Positions 16,974 through 26,135 of a stretch of 64,000 nt of DNA are shown piece after piece; position 1 is the stretch's first letter, and each line of letters begins with the position of its first letter. The translations under genes and the position numbers were made by a program. Under the pieces are notes generated by a model, which was not told the DNA's origin, searched no databases, and was given only the letters and a program-made list of their open reading frames with translations. This DNA comes from Marisediminitalea oceani (lineage in GTDB: Bacteria; Pseudomonadota; Gammaproteobacteria; Enterobacterales; Alteromonadaceae), in assembly GCF_003731635.1 (NCBI RefSeq), contig NZ_RCUA01000068.1, positions 39,029 through 103,028 on the forward strand, in the 5' to 3' direction.

Positions 16974-17040
16974 TGTCGTAACCTTTTACCTCGCGCTGCC
17001 CTACTGCATACCTGACTTCATATTCAGTTTTGTTAGACAT
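16756..17040 (-). pseudogene. kduI: kduI remnant: 5-keto-4-deoxyuronate isomerase, frameshifted and truncated
   Basis: The first 85 codons match the N-terminus of KduI (VRYAVGQ, TTELRDTFLV, TPGKVYWVYSHYERYMLGSAVP, AEHFLDRRELG). Functional KduI is about 280 residues. At 16790-16792 the frame breaks: after GAGCTGGGC one base appears missing, and the next frame reads INIGGG, which is exactly what KduI has next. Homology then stops near 16772, where the sequence becomes the antisense of the ABM gene. So there is a one-base deletion plus loss of about 190 codons. The start and RBS (AAGGACTTATATG) are intact and kduD upstream is complete. Confidence 0.85.
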
Positions 17041-17064
17041 ATAAGTCCTTAAATCAATTCGTTG

Positions 17065-17829
17065 CTATCGGGCCAGGAACCCGCCATCGACGGCGAGTAC
17101 AAGCCCATTAATGTAGTTACTGGCGGCGCTGGCCAAAAAGACGGCCGCACCCTGTAAGTCTGAGGTTTCGCCCCAGCGCGCGGCTGGGATACGTTTGAGA
17201 ATTTCACTGCTGCGCTCAGGATCGTCCTGCAATGCTTGAGTGTTGTCGGTGCGGATATAACCCGGCGCGATAGCATTGACCTGCACATTGTGCTGCCCAC
17301 ACTCGTTGGCAAGAGCCTTGGTTAAACCCGCTACCGCATGCTTACTGGCGGTATACGCTGGCACCGTGATGCCACCGCTGTAGCTGAGCATAGACGCAAT
17401 ATTAATAATTTTGCCCTGCTGACGTGCCACCATGTCTTTTCCGATTTGCTGACACAAAATAAAAGTGGCATCGAGGTTTACCTGCAACGAGTGCTGCCAC
17501 TGTTCCAGTGGAAACTCTACCGCCGGACTGCGATAAATAGTGCCGCCATTGTTCACCAGCACATTCACCTCGCCGTATACGCCTTTGGCTTTTTCAGCCA
17601 GCGCCTGCACGGCCGTAACGTCTGACAAATCAGCAAACAGTTCTGTGGCCTCACCACCTGCATCGGTAATTTTGCTGACGGTGTCTGCACAACCGCCTTC
17701 ACGACTACTGGCACAAATGACTTTCGCACCGGCACCCGCAAACCCTGTAGCCAGCGCCTGACCAATGCCACGACTGGCACCGGTTACTAAAGCAACCTTG
17801 TTGGTTAATCCAAAATCAGGGGAGGTCAT
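17065..17829 (-). CDS. kduD: 2-deoxy-D-gluconate 3-dehydrogenase / 2-dehydro-3-deoxy-D-gluconate 5-dehydrogenase
   Basis: This 254-residue short-chain dehydrogenase has the NAD-binding TGASRGIGQALA, NNGG, a catalytic serine region (NIASMLSYSGG), Tyr-x3-Lys in YTASKHA, and the KduD-like end ASNYINGLVLAVDGGFLAR. KduD converts 2,5-diketo-3-deoxygluconate to KDG in uronate (pectin/alginate product) breakdown, downstream of KduI. The kduI remnant follows 24 bases later on the same strand, confirming the pathway assignment. No other uronate genes are nearby, so this looks like a relic of a larger locus, though kduD itself is intact. A 16-base palindrome lies about 110 bases upstream. Confidence 0.9.
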   Translation of the reverse strand: MTSPDFGLTNKVALVTGASRGIGQALATGFAGAGAKVICASSREGGCADTVSKITDAGGEATELFADLSDVTAVQALAEKAKGVYGEVNVLVNNGGTIYRSPAVEFPLEQWQHSLQVNLDATFILCQQIGKDMVARQQGKIINIASMLSYSGGITVPAYTASKHAVAGLTKALANECGQHNVQVNAIAPGYIRTDNTQALQDDPERSSEILKRIPAARWGETSDLQGAAVFLASAASNYINGLVLAVDGGFLAR

Positions 17830-17937
17830 ATACCCGTTCTCCTGTCAGCTAACGTTCGCAAATGAGCCTATAGTGTGGTTGGCAGGCCTGAATTGAAGCA
17901 AGTAATCCATGGCGAAAGCGCCAAATACCGCAGGTTT

Positions 17938-17953
17938 GTTTCACATGTGAAAC
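17938..17953. promoter_or_regulatory. Perfect 16-base palindrome upstream of kduD, candidate operator
   Basis: GTTTCACATGTGAAAC is a perfect dyad in the 288-base gap upstream of kduD, as expected for a LacI- or GntR-type operator. Its 14-base core TTTCACATGTGAAA occurs once more in the window, at 33422-33435. The regulator is unknown. The rest of the gap holds nothing I can identify. Confidence 0.45.
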
Positions 17954-18117
17954 TCATTGAAAGGAAGCGATTGTACCCGCCGGTGAAAGTGAAGAATTTA
18001 GCGTAGTGATAGCGAAGGAATTGCCCAATGGTGCTAACAAGCGGCCATCACAGCCGACGGGCATATTTACAAATCCCGGCAGCCTTCCAGTGCGCTGTTA
18101 GCCTGGCTTTGGTTAGA

Positions 18118-18579
18118 TCAATCGCCGAGTAGTTTCTGACGAATGTCCATCCACGCTTTACCAATATGATTCAGGCCGCGCTGATCGCGACCAATGCCCC
18201 AGAAATAATCATATTGTGAGGTTTCAATAATCAATCTGTCTTCGGTTGCAAACAGTGCTTCGCGGACTTCGTCATACATTTGTACTTTGGTGTACAAAGC
18301 GCGTTTCATCAGGATCGGCGCAGTGACTTTAAAGTCCGCGATTTTGCCACGAAACCAGGCCTGACCATAGGCATTGGCTTTCTCACCGCTCGGCAGCGCA
18401 ACCACTTTACTGGCATGCCGGGCGCTGCGTAAGGTTTTGGCCTGAACATAATGTTCGCAGGTCAGCCAGTTCTGCTCATCCAGAAAAATGGGATGTGCCG
18501 AACACGTAGAAAGTGGGTTTGCACTATCGAACCGGGAAAACTGATACGCTTTCTCAATAACCAGGTTAGCAGTGAACAC
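18118..18579 (-). CDS. NADAR family protein (YbiA-like)
   Basis: This 153-residue protein belongs to the NADAR superfamily. Visible signatures are the N-terminal FSRFDSANPLS, WLTCEHYVQAKTL, LYTKVQM and the C-terminal YDYFWGIGRDQRGLNHIGKAWMDIR (core YFWGIG and N-x2-GK). YbiA hydrolyses N-glycosidic bonds of riboflavin-pathway intermediates, and related proteins act on ADP-ribose-modified guanine in DNA, so damage control or de-ADP-ribosylation are both possible. It appears to be a single gene, and no toxin-like partner is adjacent. Confidence 0.85.
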   Translation of the reverse strand: MFTANLVIEKAYQFSRFDSANPLSTCSAHPIFLDEQNWLTCEHYVQAKTLRSARHASKVVALPSGEKANAYGQAWFRGKIADFKVTAPILMKRALYTKVQMYDEVREALFATEDRLIIETSQYDYFWGIGRDQRGLNHIGKAWMDIRQKLLGD

Positions 18580-18658
18580 AATAATTCCTCAGGCAAAATG
18601 TAATCGTCAGGCAGTATATAGCGTTCTGAAGCCGTTGTAATTTTGTAATGAGTATGAC

Positions 18659-20074
18659 CTAGCTTGCCGACTGCGGTTGCGGCGTGCCCTCTGCATCATA
18701 CTCAACGGGGGCAAAGTGATACCAGCCTGCGTAGCTGTATAGCAGGGTAATGCCGAGTACAAGCCAGTGGTACCACAAAAACGGCAGGTAATTCAGCGTG
18801 CTTACCCCTAGCGTAGTCGCCATAAAGATACCGCCGTCGGTCCAGGGGATCATAGGAGTAGTTACCGTACCGCCGGATTCAACGTTGCGCGAAAGTACCC
18901 GTTTATCAATGCCCATCTGTTCATAGTTACGGGATGTTATGGTGCTGGCGGTCATTATCGATACATAGGCCGCTCCGCCGAGCGCATTACCTAAAATACC
19001 GCTTAGCATAGTGGAAAGCCCCAGACGGCCGGTGGTGGTGGCCCAATTTTGCAGGGCATTACATACCGCCGTAAGTACACCAATAGATTCCATCAGTCCA
19101 CCCAGCCCCAGCGCCAGAATAACCAGCAGGATCACCGATAACATCGATGTAATACCGCCCCGATTGAGCAGGATCTGCAGGAACTCTACATCGGTATCAA
19201 TAAAGTTGCCGTTATACAGACTGTCGAAAGCGTTTACCAAAGAAGCCTGTTCAAACAGCATTGCCCAAATCACACCAAGCAATGCCCCCAGGCAGATAAC
19301 CGGAAATGAGGGCAGGCGCATCATCAATAAACCAATGACAATCAGCGCCGGTAACAACATATACCAGCCAATAGTGTAATGAACGGCAATAGCATCCATT
19401 ACCTGTTGAGCGGTACCAGTACCACCATCATGATCAAATCCCAGGCCGACCAGCAAAAATGCAATACAGGCAATGATGCAGGCAGGCACACTGACGTACA
19501 GCATGGATTTAATGTGCGCAATAAGGTTTACCTGACACATGGAGGCGGTCATCACCGTGGTATCAGAAAGCGGTGAAAGCTTATCGCCAACGTAAGCCCC
19601 CGAAATAGCAGCACCGGCCACCAGCGCTGGCGGTAAATCAAAGCCGGCACCAATGCCCATCATGGCTATGCCAGCAGTGCCAGCCGTACCGAACGAGGTA
19701 CCGGTTGCCAGTGAGGTAATGGCACAAATAATAAACGCAGCTGGCAGAAACAGCGCCGGATCCATAACCGAAAGACCCAGGTAGATTATATTGGGAACAA
19801 TTCCGCCCGCCATCCAGCTACCGATAAGAGCACCTACAGCGATCAAAATCATAATCGCATCCATGCCTTGAGTAACGCCTGCAATCACTCCTTTTTGCAA
19901 ATGATGATAGTGATAGCCGAGATACTTGCCAAAGCCCATCACCACAAACCAACAGCCAATAAAGGCCAGTTGAATAGGCAGGCTAAGTTGGTGTACCGCC
20001 ACAAAGATAATGGCCAGCAGCAGAAGGGTGAGAATGAGAATTTCGGTCAGAGAAGGCAATCGCGTTTTGTGCAT
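18659..20074 (-). CDS. nhaC: Na+/H+ antiporter, NhaC family
   Basis: This protein of 471 residues has about twelve hydrophobic helices. The NhaC pattern is seen in GDKLSPLSDTTVM, LGNALGGAAYVSIMTAS, the conserved TPMIPWTDGGIFMATTLGVST and the closing LPFLWYHWLVLGITLLYSYAGW. These antiporters exchange Na+ for H+ at the inner membrane, fitting a marine lifestyle. The start at 20074 (MHKTRL) is favoured, with GGGA six bases upstream; a longer start at 20110 has no visible RBS. It is monocistronic. Confidence 0.9.
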   Translation of the reverse strand: MHKTRLPSLTEILILTLLLLAIIFVAVHQLSLPIQLAFIGCWFVVMGFGKYLGYHYHHLQKGVIAGVTQGMDAIMILIAVGALIGSWMAGGIVPNIIYLGLSVMDPALFLPAAFIICAITSLATGTSFGTAGTAGIAMMGIGAGFDLPPALVAGAAISGAYVGDKLSPLSDTTVMTASMCQVNLIAHIKSMLYVSVPACIIACIAFLLVGLGFDHDGGTGTAQQVMDAIAVHYTIGWYMLLPALIVIGLLMMRLPSFPVICLGALLGVIWAMLFEQASLVNAFDSLYNGNFIDTDVEFLQILLNRGGITSMLSVILLVILALGLGGLMESIGVLTAVCNALQNWATTTGRLGLSTMLSGILGNALGGAAYVSIMTASTITSRNYEQMGIDKRVLSRNVESGGTVTTPMIPWTDGGIFMATTLGVSTLNYLPFLWYHWLVLGITLLYSYAGWYHFAPVEYDAEGTPQPQSAS

Positions 20075-20199
20075 GAAGATCCCGTGGCTGTGCTGCCGTA
20101 ACGCCGCCATGGCGGTAGTTACTACGCCCTAAATATTATTCTGTATACTTTTTATCCCATATAAGATTATGAATGTAAAGGAGATCGTCGGGTGACTAG

Positions 20200-20227
20200 A
20201 AAAAAGTGGCGGGGGAAACTTCCCGCC
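20200..20227 (-). terminator. Rho-independent terminator after two small genes
   Basis: On the minus strand, GGCGGG pairs with CCCGCC around an eight-base loop (20227-20208) and is followed after two bases by six T. It stands 55 bases after the stop of the gene ending at 20283. Confidence 0.7.
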
Positions 20228-20282
20228 ATAGCTTAAAGGGCAAGCAAGGATTGGGATAACACAATTAAATCGTTAACAACTA

Positions 20283-20531
20283 TCAGTCAGACTGATTAAG
20301 AAACGCCAGCACCTGTTGGTGGTTGTGCTGCTTGGCGGCCGATAATGCGACCTTTCTTTCGTGCGCCTGCAGCGCCATATCATTACCGGTATAGCGAAAG
20401 TATCTGAGCATGGCAACGTCACCCCGCCGGGCCGCATCCTGATAAAGTTGCGACCGGGTTTTACTGGTCATAGACACTGATAAGCACAGTGGAATGCAAC
20501 ACAGCGTGGCAGTGAGTAATAACGGTAACAT
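20283..20531 (-). CDS. Small exported protein with an ankyrin-like segment
   Basis: The product is 82 residues: a hydrophobic leader (LLLTATLCCIPLCLSVS) and then a helical region whose pattern (LYQDAARRGDVAMLRYFRYTG, ALSAAKQHNHQQVLAFL) looks like one to one-and-a-half ankyrin repeats. The ATG has an excellent RBS (AGGAGG, five bases away), and the gene follows a 47-codon ORF by twelve bases, so it is likely real. I do not recognise a named family. Function unknown. Confidence 0.6.
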   Translation of the reverse strand: MLPLLLTATLCCIPLCLSVSMTSKTRSQLYQDAARRGDVAMLRYFRYTGNDMALQAHERKVALSAAKQHNHQQVLAFLNQSD

Positions 20532-20543
20532 CGCTGCCTCCTG

Positions 20544-20687
20544 TTATGCCTTAGGATTCTGTGCTGTTGTCACACTCTTGCACAGCTGATCGCCGTAATA
20601 GTTATCGCGAAAATTACAGTCCCGTTGAGATTGCTCAGCATTAGTGGTGGTTTTGCGGTTTAGCAGGTGATTAATAATTTGCTGCAT
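20544..20687 (-). CDS. Small unknown protein, 47 residues
   Basis: This short ORF begins ATGCAGCAAATTATTAATC and encodes a 47-residue hydrophilic peptide with two cysteines (RDCNFRDNYYGDQLCKSV). GAGAGG lies eight bases before the ATG, and the ORF ends twelve bases before the next small gene with its own strong RBS. That arrangement, plus a terminator after the pair, argues for a two-gene unit. The C-terminal half (CNFRDNYYGDQLC) is reminiscent of small exported peptides, but no signal sequence is visible. Function unknown. Confidence 0.5.
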   Translation of the reverse strand: MQQIINHLLNRKTTTNAEQSQRDCNFRDNYYGDQLCKSVTTAQNPKA

Positions 20688-20786
20688 CAGACTTTCCTCT
20701 CCGTTTTATCGATAAACAGAGTATGGCTGCCCGCATAAAAATATAAAATAATTAAAACTGATTAGTTTGATTTGTTTTTGTGATTA

Positions 20787-21158
20787 TCAGGAGAGACGCT
20801 TCAACAATTCCTGATAGGCCTCTTTATCCTGGCTTTTCAGTTTAGACAGATCGGCCTCTATGCTGTCGACCAGCGTTTTACTTTTTAATTCTTCGATTTC
20901 CTTAGCCATTGCTCTGAGTGATTCCACCGCTTCTCCGGGTACGCCGTCGGCGATTTCCAGTACGGCATTGGTGAGCTTACCCAACTGCTTACCGTAGCTG
21001 GCCACTTTCGTGATCACTTGCTTTTCCAGCGCCGCATTTCCGGCGATATTGAATTCGTATTGGGGTGAAAACCAGCTCGTCACCGGCGAAATATCTTTTA
21101 CGTCACCGCTTAACGGCATATTCCAGGCAAATGGGGGAAGGGCGAAAGGGTTAAACAT
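20787..21158 (-). CDS. Unknown helical protein, phasin-like in character
   Basis: This 123-residue protein starts with an aromatic and proline-rich segment (FNPFALPPFAWNMP) and continues with long amphipathic helices rich in Lys and Glu (KEIEELKSKTLVDSIEADLSK, trimmed). Such a layout resembles phasins or polyhydroxyalkanoate-granule-associated proteins, yet no diagnostic motif is present and no PHA genes are near. It is a single gene with no visible signal peptide. The coding potential looks good; function unassigned. Confidence 0.6.
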   Translation of the reverse strand: MFNPFALPPFAWNMPLSGDVKDISPVTSWFSPQYEFNIAGNAALEKQVITKVASYGKQLGKLTNAVLEIADGVPGEAVESLRAMAKEIEELKSKTLVDSIEADLSKLKSQDKEAYQELLKRLS

Positions 21159-21246
21159 GTCACACTCCTTATGAACACTAATTGACCTTAGTATAGAGTG
21201 GTTAGCGCAGCCTGACTATTTTTTAACCATAACTATTTCATCGAAC

Positions 21247-21273
21247 AAAAAAATACCCGGCTGATACCGGGTA
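21247..21273 (-). terminator. Rho-independent terminator of the ilvEDA operon
   Basis: On the minus strand, TACCCGG pairs with CCGGGTA around a six-base loop, followed directly by seven T. It lies just after the ilvA stop. Confidence 0.88.
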
Positions 21274-21291
21274 CTTAAGATTGTCTCGGAG

Positions 21292-22830
21292 TTACTTTGG
21301 TTCTGATAAAAAGAACCGGTAAGCCGGATTGTCGGTCACATCCTGACAGGTATAGTTGAGCGCAGTAACGTGCTCATCGAAGGCTTCGCGGCTTTCTGGC
21401 GGAATATCAAACCCGGCCAGTACCAGACCTTCAGCCGCCCCATGGTTACGATAATGGAACAAGGTAATGTTCCAGCGTTCGCCCAGGGTGTTCAGGAAGT
21501 TAAGCAAAGCGCCCGGGTACTCAGGAAATTCAAAGCTGAATACCACTTCGTTAAGGATAGTGGGCGGACGACCACCCACCATATGGCGCACGTGCAGTTT
21601 AGCTAATTCGTTATCAGACAGATCGAAGCATTCGTAACCTTTGTCGCCCAGCTCTGCAGTGAGGGCTTCAAATTCGGCCTTGCCACCACGCAGTTTAATC
21701 CCCACAAAAATGTGCGCTTCGTTTTCCGATGCGTAGCGGTAATTAAATTCGGTAATGGTGCGCCCGCCCAGACATTCGCAAAATTGCTTGAACGCGCCCT
21801 GGCGTTCAGGGATTTTAACCGCGAATACCGCTTCTTTTTGCTCACCTAACTCACAACGTTCAGACACATAACGCAGGGTATGGAAATTGGTGTTTGAGCC
21901 ACACAAAATACCACCCAGCTTTTTGCCCTGAATGTTGTTTTGTTTTACGTACTTGCGGATGGCCGCTACCGACATCGCACCGGCAGGCTCGGCAATCACC
22001 CGGGTATCGTCGAAAATGTCTTTAATGGCACCACAGATTTCGTCATTAGTGACCGTCATGATTTCATCGACGTACTGATCACACAGGCGGAAAGTCTCAC
22101 TGCCCATCAGTTTAACCGCCACACCGTCGGCAAAAATGCCCACTGAACTTAAGCTGGTTGGCTCACCCGCTTGTTTCGCTGCCGCAAAACAGGCAGATTC
22201 TTCTGATTCCACCGCAATAATCTTAATCTCAGGCTTTAACTGCTTGAGGTATACCGAGATACCCGCCGCTAAACCACCGCCGCCCACGGCAATAAACAGA
22301 ATATCCAGGTTGGGATTCTGCTCTAATAATTCGCGGGCGATGGTGCCCTGACCAGCAATCACGTCCGGCTCATCAAAAGGCGGGATCAGCGTGTAACCAT
22401 GCTCCGCACTCAGCGCTCGCGCATGGGCACTGGCGGTGTCGAAGTTGGTGCCGTGCAGCACTACGTTTGCATGCTGACCGCCGAAACGGCGCACCGCTTC
22501 TATTTTAATGTCAGGCGTGGTTTCCGGCATCACGATAGTGGCCTTTATGCCTTTCATATTAGCGCTGTAAGCCACGCCCTGGGCGTGGTTACCGGCAGAA
22601 GCAGCAATTACGCCAGCCTCTAACTGCTCGGGCGACAGACTGGCGATGCGATTATAGGCACCGCGCAGTTTAAAAGACTTAACCGGTTGCTGGTCTTCAC
22701 GCTTTAAGAAAACGTCGTTGCCCAGCTCAGCGGTTAAGCGCGATAACAATACCAAATCACTGTTAACCGCCACATCATAAACCGGCGCCAGCAGGATTTT
22801 TTTCAGGTATTCGTGATCGGTAACGGTCAT
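21292..22830 (-). CDS. ilvA: Threonine ammonia-lyase, biosynthetic
   Basis: IlvA deaminates threonine to 2-oxobutyrate, the committed step to isoleucine. At 512 residues it has the PLP domain (Schiff-base lysine in [10 protein letters not shown], about residue 54; glycine loop GGGGLAAG) and two C-terminal ACT-like regulatory domains (first near 335, second near 430), as in the isoleucine-inhibited E. coli enzyme. It overlaps the end of ilvD by four bases and is the last gene of ilvE-ilvD-ilvA. A terminator follows. Confidence 0.97.
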   Translation of the reverse strand: MTVTDHEYLKKILLAPVYDVAVNSDLVLLSRLTAELGNDVFLKREDQQPVKSFKLRGAYNRIASLSPEQLEAGVIAASAGNHAQGVAYSANMKGIKATIVMPETTPDIKIEAVRRFGGQHANVVLHGTNFDTASAHARALSAEHGYTLIPPFDEPDVIAGQGTIARELLEQNPNLDILFIAVGGGGLAAGISVYLKQLKPEIKIIAVESEESACFAAAKQAGEPTSLSSVGIFADGVAVKLMGSETFRLCDQYVDEIMTVTNDEICGAIKDIFDDTRVIAEPAGAMSVAAIRKYVKQNNIQGKKLGGILCGSNTNFHTLRYVSERCELGEQKEAVFAVKIPERQGAFKQFCECLGGRTITEFNYRYASENEAHIFVGIKLRGGKAEFEALTAELGDKGYECFDLSDNELAKLHVRHMVGGRPPTILNEVVFSFEFPEYPGALLNFLNTLGERWNITLFHYRNHGAAEGLVLAGFDIPPESREAFDEHVTALNYTCQDVTDNPAYRFFLSEPK

Positions 22831-24677
22831 AGATCTTCCAGTTTGGATGGGTCTCTTACTGCGCCTTTATCGGCACTGGTGGCCAGCATGGCGAAGGTTT
22901 TCAGCGACAGCGACACTTCACGCTGACGGTTAACCGGACGCCATGGACGTTCACTGGCCTCCATCGCGGCGCGACGGGCCTGTAATTCAGCATCGGTAAT
23001 GGCAATATTAATTGCCCGGTTGGGGATATCGATCTCAATGGTATCGCCTTCCTGCACCAGACCAATACCACCGCCACTGGCGGCTTCCGGCGAACAGTGA
23101 CCAATCGACAGACCAGAGGTACCCCCTGAGAAGCGGCCATCAGTGATCAGCGCGCAATCTTTACCTAATCCTTTAGACTTCAGATAGGAAGTTGGGTACA
23201 ACATTTCCTGCATGCCCGGCCCGCCTTTCGGGCCTTCGTAGCGAATAATGACAGCATCACCGGCAACCACCTGATCGTTAAGGATAGCGGCTACGGCTTC
23301 GTCCTGGCTCTCATAAATACGCGCACGACCGGTAAATTTCAGGATGGATTCATCCACCCCGGCGGTTTTCACAATACAACCGTTCTCTGCCAGATTACCA
23401 AACAGTACGGCCAGACCACCTTCCTGACTGTAGGCGTGTTCCAGATCGCGTATACAACCCTTACTGCGGTCAGCGTCGGCCTCATCCCAACGACAGTCCT
23501 GGCTAAACGCTTTAGTGGTGCGAATACCAGCAGGGCCTGCCCGGTAGAAGGTGTTAGCATCGGCGTTGTCAGGATTAGTTATATCCCAGTCAGCAATGAC
23601 GTCTTCAATGGGTTTGCCCAGCACGTGAGCACAATCACCATGCAGCAAGCCGCCTTTGTTTAATTCGTTGAGGATACCTAATACGCCGCCGGCGCGATGG
23701 ACATCTTCCATGTGATACTGCGGCGTAGAAGGCGCCACCTTACACAGGTGCGGCACTTTGCGCGACAAGCGGTCGATATCGGCCATGGTAAAGGGTACGT
23801 CGCCTTCCATTGCCGCAGCCAGTAAATGCAGAATGGTATTGGTAGAACCGCCCATGGCAATATCCAGACTCATGGCATTTTCAAAGGCATTAAAATTGGC
23901 AATGTTACGCGGCAGCGCCGTGGCATCATCGTTTTTGTACCAACGCTCACACAGTTCAACCACCAGTTCACCGGCACGCTTGAACAAGCCTTCACGATCG
24001 GCGTGAGTGGCCAGCATTGAGCCATTACCCGGCAGTGATAAACCCAACGCTTCGGTTAAGCAGTTCATGGAGTTGGCAGTAAACATGCCTGAACAGGAAC
24101 CACAAGTGGGGCAGGCAGAGCGCTCAATTTCGTTGGTGTCATCGTCCGACACTTTATCGTCGGCAGCAGCTACCATGGCATCGACCAAATCCAGTTTAAT
24201 GATTTGATCGGATAACTTGGTTTTACCGGCTTCCATCGGGCCACCGGAAACAAATACCACCGGAATGTTCAGGCGCATAGACGCCATCAGCATTCCCGGG
24301 GTGATCTTGTCACAGTTAGAGATACACACAATGGCGTCGGCGCAGTGCGCGTTAACCATGTACTCTACTGAGTCGGCGATAATCTCACGGGACGGCAGGC
24401 TATACAGCATTCCGCTGTGACCCATAGCAATACCGTCGTCTACGGCGATGGTATTGAATTCTTTTGCCACACCACCCGCAGCCTCAACACTTCGCGCCAC
24501 CAGCTGGCCCATGTCTTTTAAGTGAACGTGGCCTGGCACGAACTGGGTAAAGGAGTTGGCAATGGCAATAATTGGCTTACCAAAATCACCGTCTTTCATA
24601 CCGGTGGCCCGCCATAAAGCGCGCGCTCCGGCCATGTTGCGTCCCTGTGTTGTGGTTGCAGATCTTAACTTAGGCAT
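22827..24677 (-). CDS. ilvD: Dihydroxy-acid dehydratase
   Basis: IlvD removes water from dihydroxy acids to give the 2-keto acids that lead to valine, leucine and isoleucine. The 616-residue protein shows the Fe-S cysteines in [12 protein letters not shown] and [19 protein letters not shown], the magnesium/substrate region [17 protein letters not shown], and full length. It begins 30 bases after the ilvE stop and overlaps ilvA. A labile 2Fe-2S or 4Fe-4S cluster is expected from the family. Confidence 0.98.
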   Translation of the reverse strand: MPKLRSATTTQGRNMAGARALWRATGMKDGDFGKPIIAIANSFTQFVPGHVHLKDMGQLVARSVEAAGGVAKEFNTIAVDDGIAMGHSGMLYSLPSREIIADSVEYMVNAHCADAIVCISNCDKITPGMLMASMRLNIPVVFVSGGPMEAGKTKLSDQIIKLDLVDAMVAAADDKVSDDDTNEIERSACPTCGSCSGMFTANSMNCLTEALGLSLPGNGSMLATHADREGLFKRAGELVVELCERWYKNDDATALPRNIANFNAFENAMSLDIAMGGSTNTILHLLAAAMEGDVPFTMADIDRLSRKVPHLCKVAPSTPQYHMEDVHRAGGVLGILNELNKGGLLHGDCAHVLGKPIEDVIADWDITNPDNADANTFYRAGPAGIRTTKAFSQDCRWDEADADRSKGCIRDLEHAYSQEGGLAVLFGNLAENGCIVKTAGVDESILKFTGRARIYESQDEAVAAILNDQVVAGDAVIIRYEGPKGGPGMQEMLYPTSYLKSKGLGKDCALITDGRFSGGTSGLSIGHCSPEAASGGGIGLVQEGDTIEIDIPNRAINIAITDAELQARRAAMEASERPWRPVNRQREVSLSLKTFAMLATSADKGAVRDPSKLEDL

Positions 24678-24706
24678 AAAAAACTCTCGTCCCGTCAGGG
24701 TATAAC

Positions 24707-25639
24707 TTATTTATAAACCGGGGTTAACCAGTTCCATTTATCTTCGGTTTTGCCGTTAAACAAGCCGAAGAACATGTCTTGAATTTCTTTGGTAATTGGG
24801 CCGCGACCGCCCTTACCAACGGTAATACCGTCAACGCTGTTTACCGGCGTTACTTCGGCAGCGGTACCGCACATCAGGATTTCGTCGGCCAGATACATGG
24901 CTTCACGGGGAATGTTCTCTTCGCGGATTTCATAGCCCAGCTCTTTGGCCAGCGTCATAACCGTGTCGCGGGTAATACCCGGCAGGATGGCCGCCGTTTT
25001 AGGTGTGGTGCTGATAACGCCATCGCGGATAACGAAGATGTTTTCGCCAGCGCCTTCGCTGATGTAACCGTTACGGTCCAGCGCAATACCTTCGCCGTAG
25101 CCGTGGCGACGCGCTTCCATTGAGATAAGCTGTGAAGACAGGTAGTTACCACCGGCCTTCGCGCCAGTCGGCATAGTGTTAGCCGCCAGACGGTTCCATG
25201 AAGAAATACCAGCATTTACGCCGTTTCTCAGCGCTTCTTCACCCAAATAAGCGCCCCATTCAAAGGCCGCAATCGATACTTCTGCTTCAGCATCCAGAGG
25301 CACCTTAATGCCCATACCAATATCACCAAAGAACGCAATCGGACGAATGTAAGCGGATTTCAGATCGTTTTTAACGATGGTATCTATCAGCGCCTGATTC
25401 AATTCATCCATAGTGTAAGGGATGTTCATGCGATAGATTTTGGCCGAGTCGAACAAGCGACGGGTGTGTTCCTGTAAACGGAATACACAGGTACCCTGAT
25501 CCGGTGTGTTGTAAGCACGCACTCCTTCAAAGACCGATGAACCGTAGTGAATAGCGTGAGTCATTACATGAACGGTAGCCTCTTTCCAGGGGATAATTTT
25601 ACCGTTAAACCAGATATAATCAGCAAGTTGCTTAGCCAT
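24707..25639 (-). CDS. ilvE: Branched-chain amino acid aminotransferase
   Basis: IlvE makes the final transamination to valine, leucine and isoleucine with glutamate as donor. It is a fold-type IV PLP enzyme of 310 residues with [11 protein letters not shown] at the start, [13 protein letters not shown], the lysine region [12 protein letters not shown], and the cofactor region [10 protein letters not shown]. It is the first gene of ilvE-ilvD-ilvA in this window; the ilvG and ilvM genes that normally precede it in E. coli are missing. AAGGAAA precedes the ATG. Confidence 0.97.
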   Translation of the reverse strand: MAKQLADYIWFNGKIIPWKEATVHVMTHAIHYGSSVFEGVRAYNTPDQGTCVFRLQEHTRRLFDSAKIYRMNIPYTMDELNQALIDTIVKNDLKSAYIRPIAFFGDIGMGIKVPLDAEAEVSIAAFEWGAYLGEEALRNGVNAGISSWNRLAANTMPTGAKAGGNYLSSQLISMEARRHGYGEGIALDRNGYISEGAGENIFVIRDGVISTTPKTAAILPGITRDTVMTLAKELGYEIREENIPREAMYLADEILMCGTAAEVTPVNSVDGITVGKGGRGPITKEIQDMFFGLFNGKTEDKWNWLTPVYK

Positions 25640-26135
25640 GACGTTTCCTTAAGAACAAGCGGGTTTCAGATAACCCGTAAAGAGTAGTCAGTTGCTAACT
25701 GACCACCATAATTAATACCGCGTCAAATGATACATGACGCGGGCTTGCGACCCAATGCACAGCGGCATTTTTCGCAGATAAACAGTGTAAACTCGTGCAA
25801 TAAGGTGCGCACAAAGCGCTGTGGCACTCGCGGTGCAATTTGCACGGAATAATTAATACCGTTATTGCCAATAGTTTATTGGCTGACAATAACGAGATAC
25901 AGACACAGATTCGGAAGTTTTTGGCTGGCTTTTGAAAGGATAATTAACGCCTGGCTGTAACGTTGTCCTTTCAGGGGCGTAGAAATACCACGGATCCCGG
26001 GGCCTGATCAAGGGCAGGGCATAAAAATTAACCTTTTGGCCGACCAAACCCGCCTTTCTTTCGACGAATCTGCACCAAGGCTCAGTTTTCTTAACTCCCC
26101 ATCCTCACTACACTGCTCTGTAAAACGCCGGAACA
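25640..26135 (-). promoter_or_regulatory. ilvEDA upstream region with possible attenuation leader
   Basis: This 496-base gap between ilvE and the divergent comM holds no long gene. On the minus strand a 64-codon frame (25889-25695, TTG start, no clear RBS) contains two runs rich in Ile, Leu and Val codons (LLAITVLIIP near its start and AVLIMVV just before its stop). The stop lies inside a perfect hairpin (25687-25703), and a second hairpin (25660-25677, CGGGTT/AACCCG, weak T-rich tail) follows just before ilvE. Another inverted repeat spans 25861-25893. This is reminiscent of ilvL attenuation but not diagnostic. Confidence 0.35.

Noticed and set aside
17938..17953. GTTTCACATGTGAAAC as a parS site
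   Set aside because: It resembles parS halves, but two extra central bases (AT) break the CACGTG core and spacing needed for ParB.
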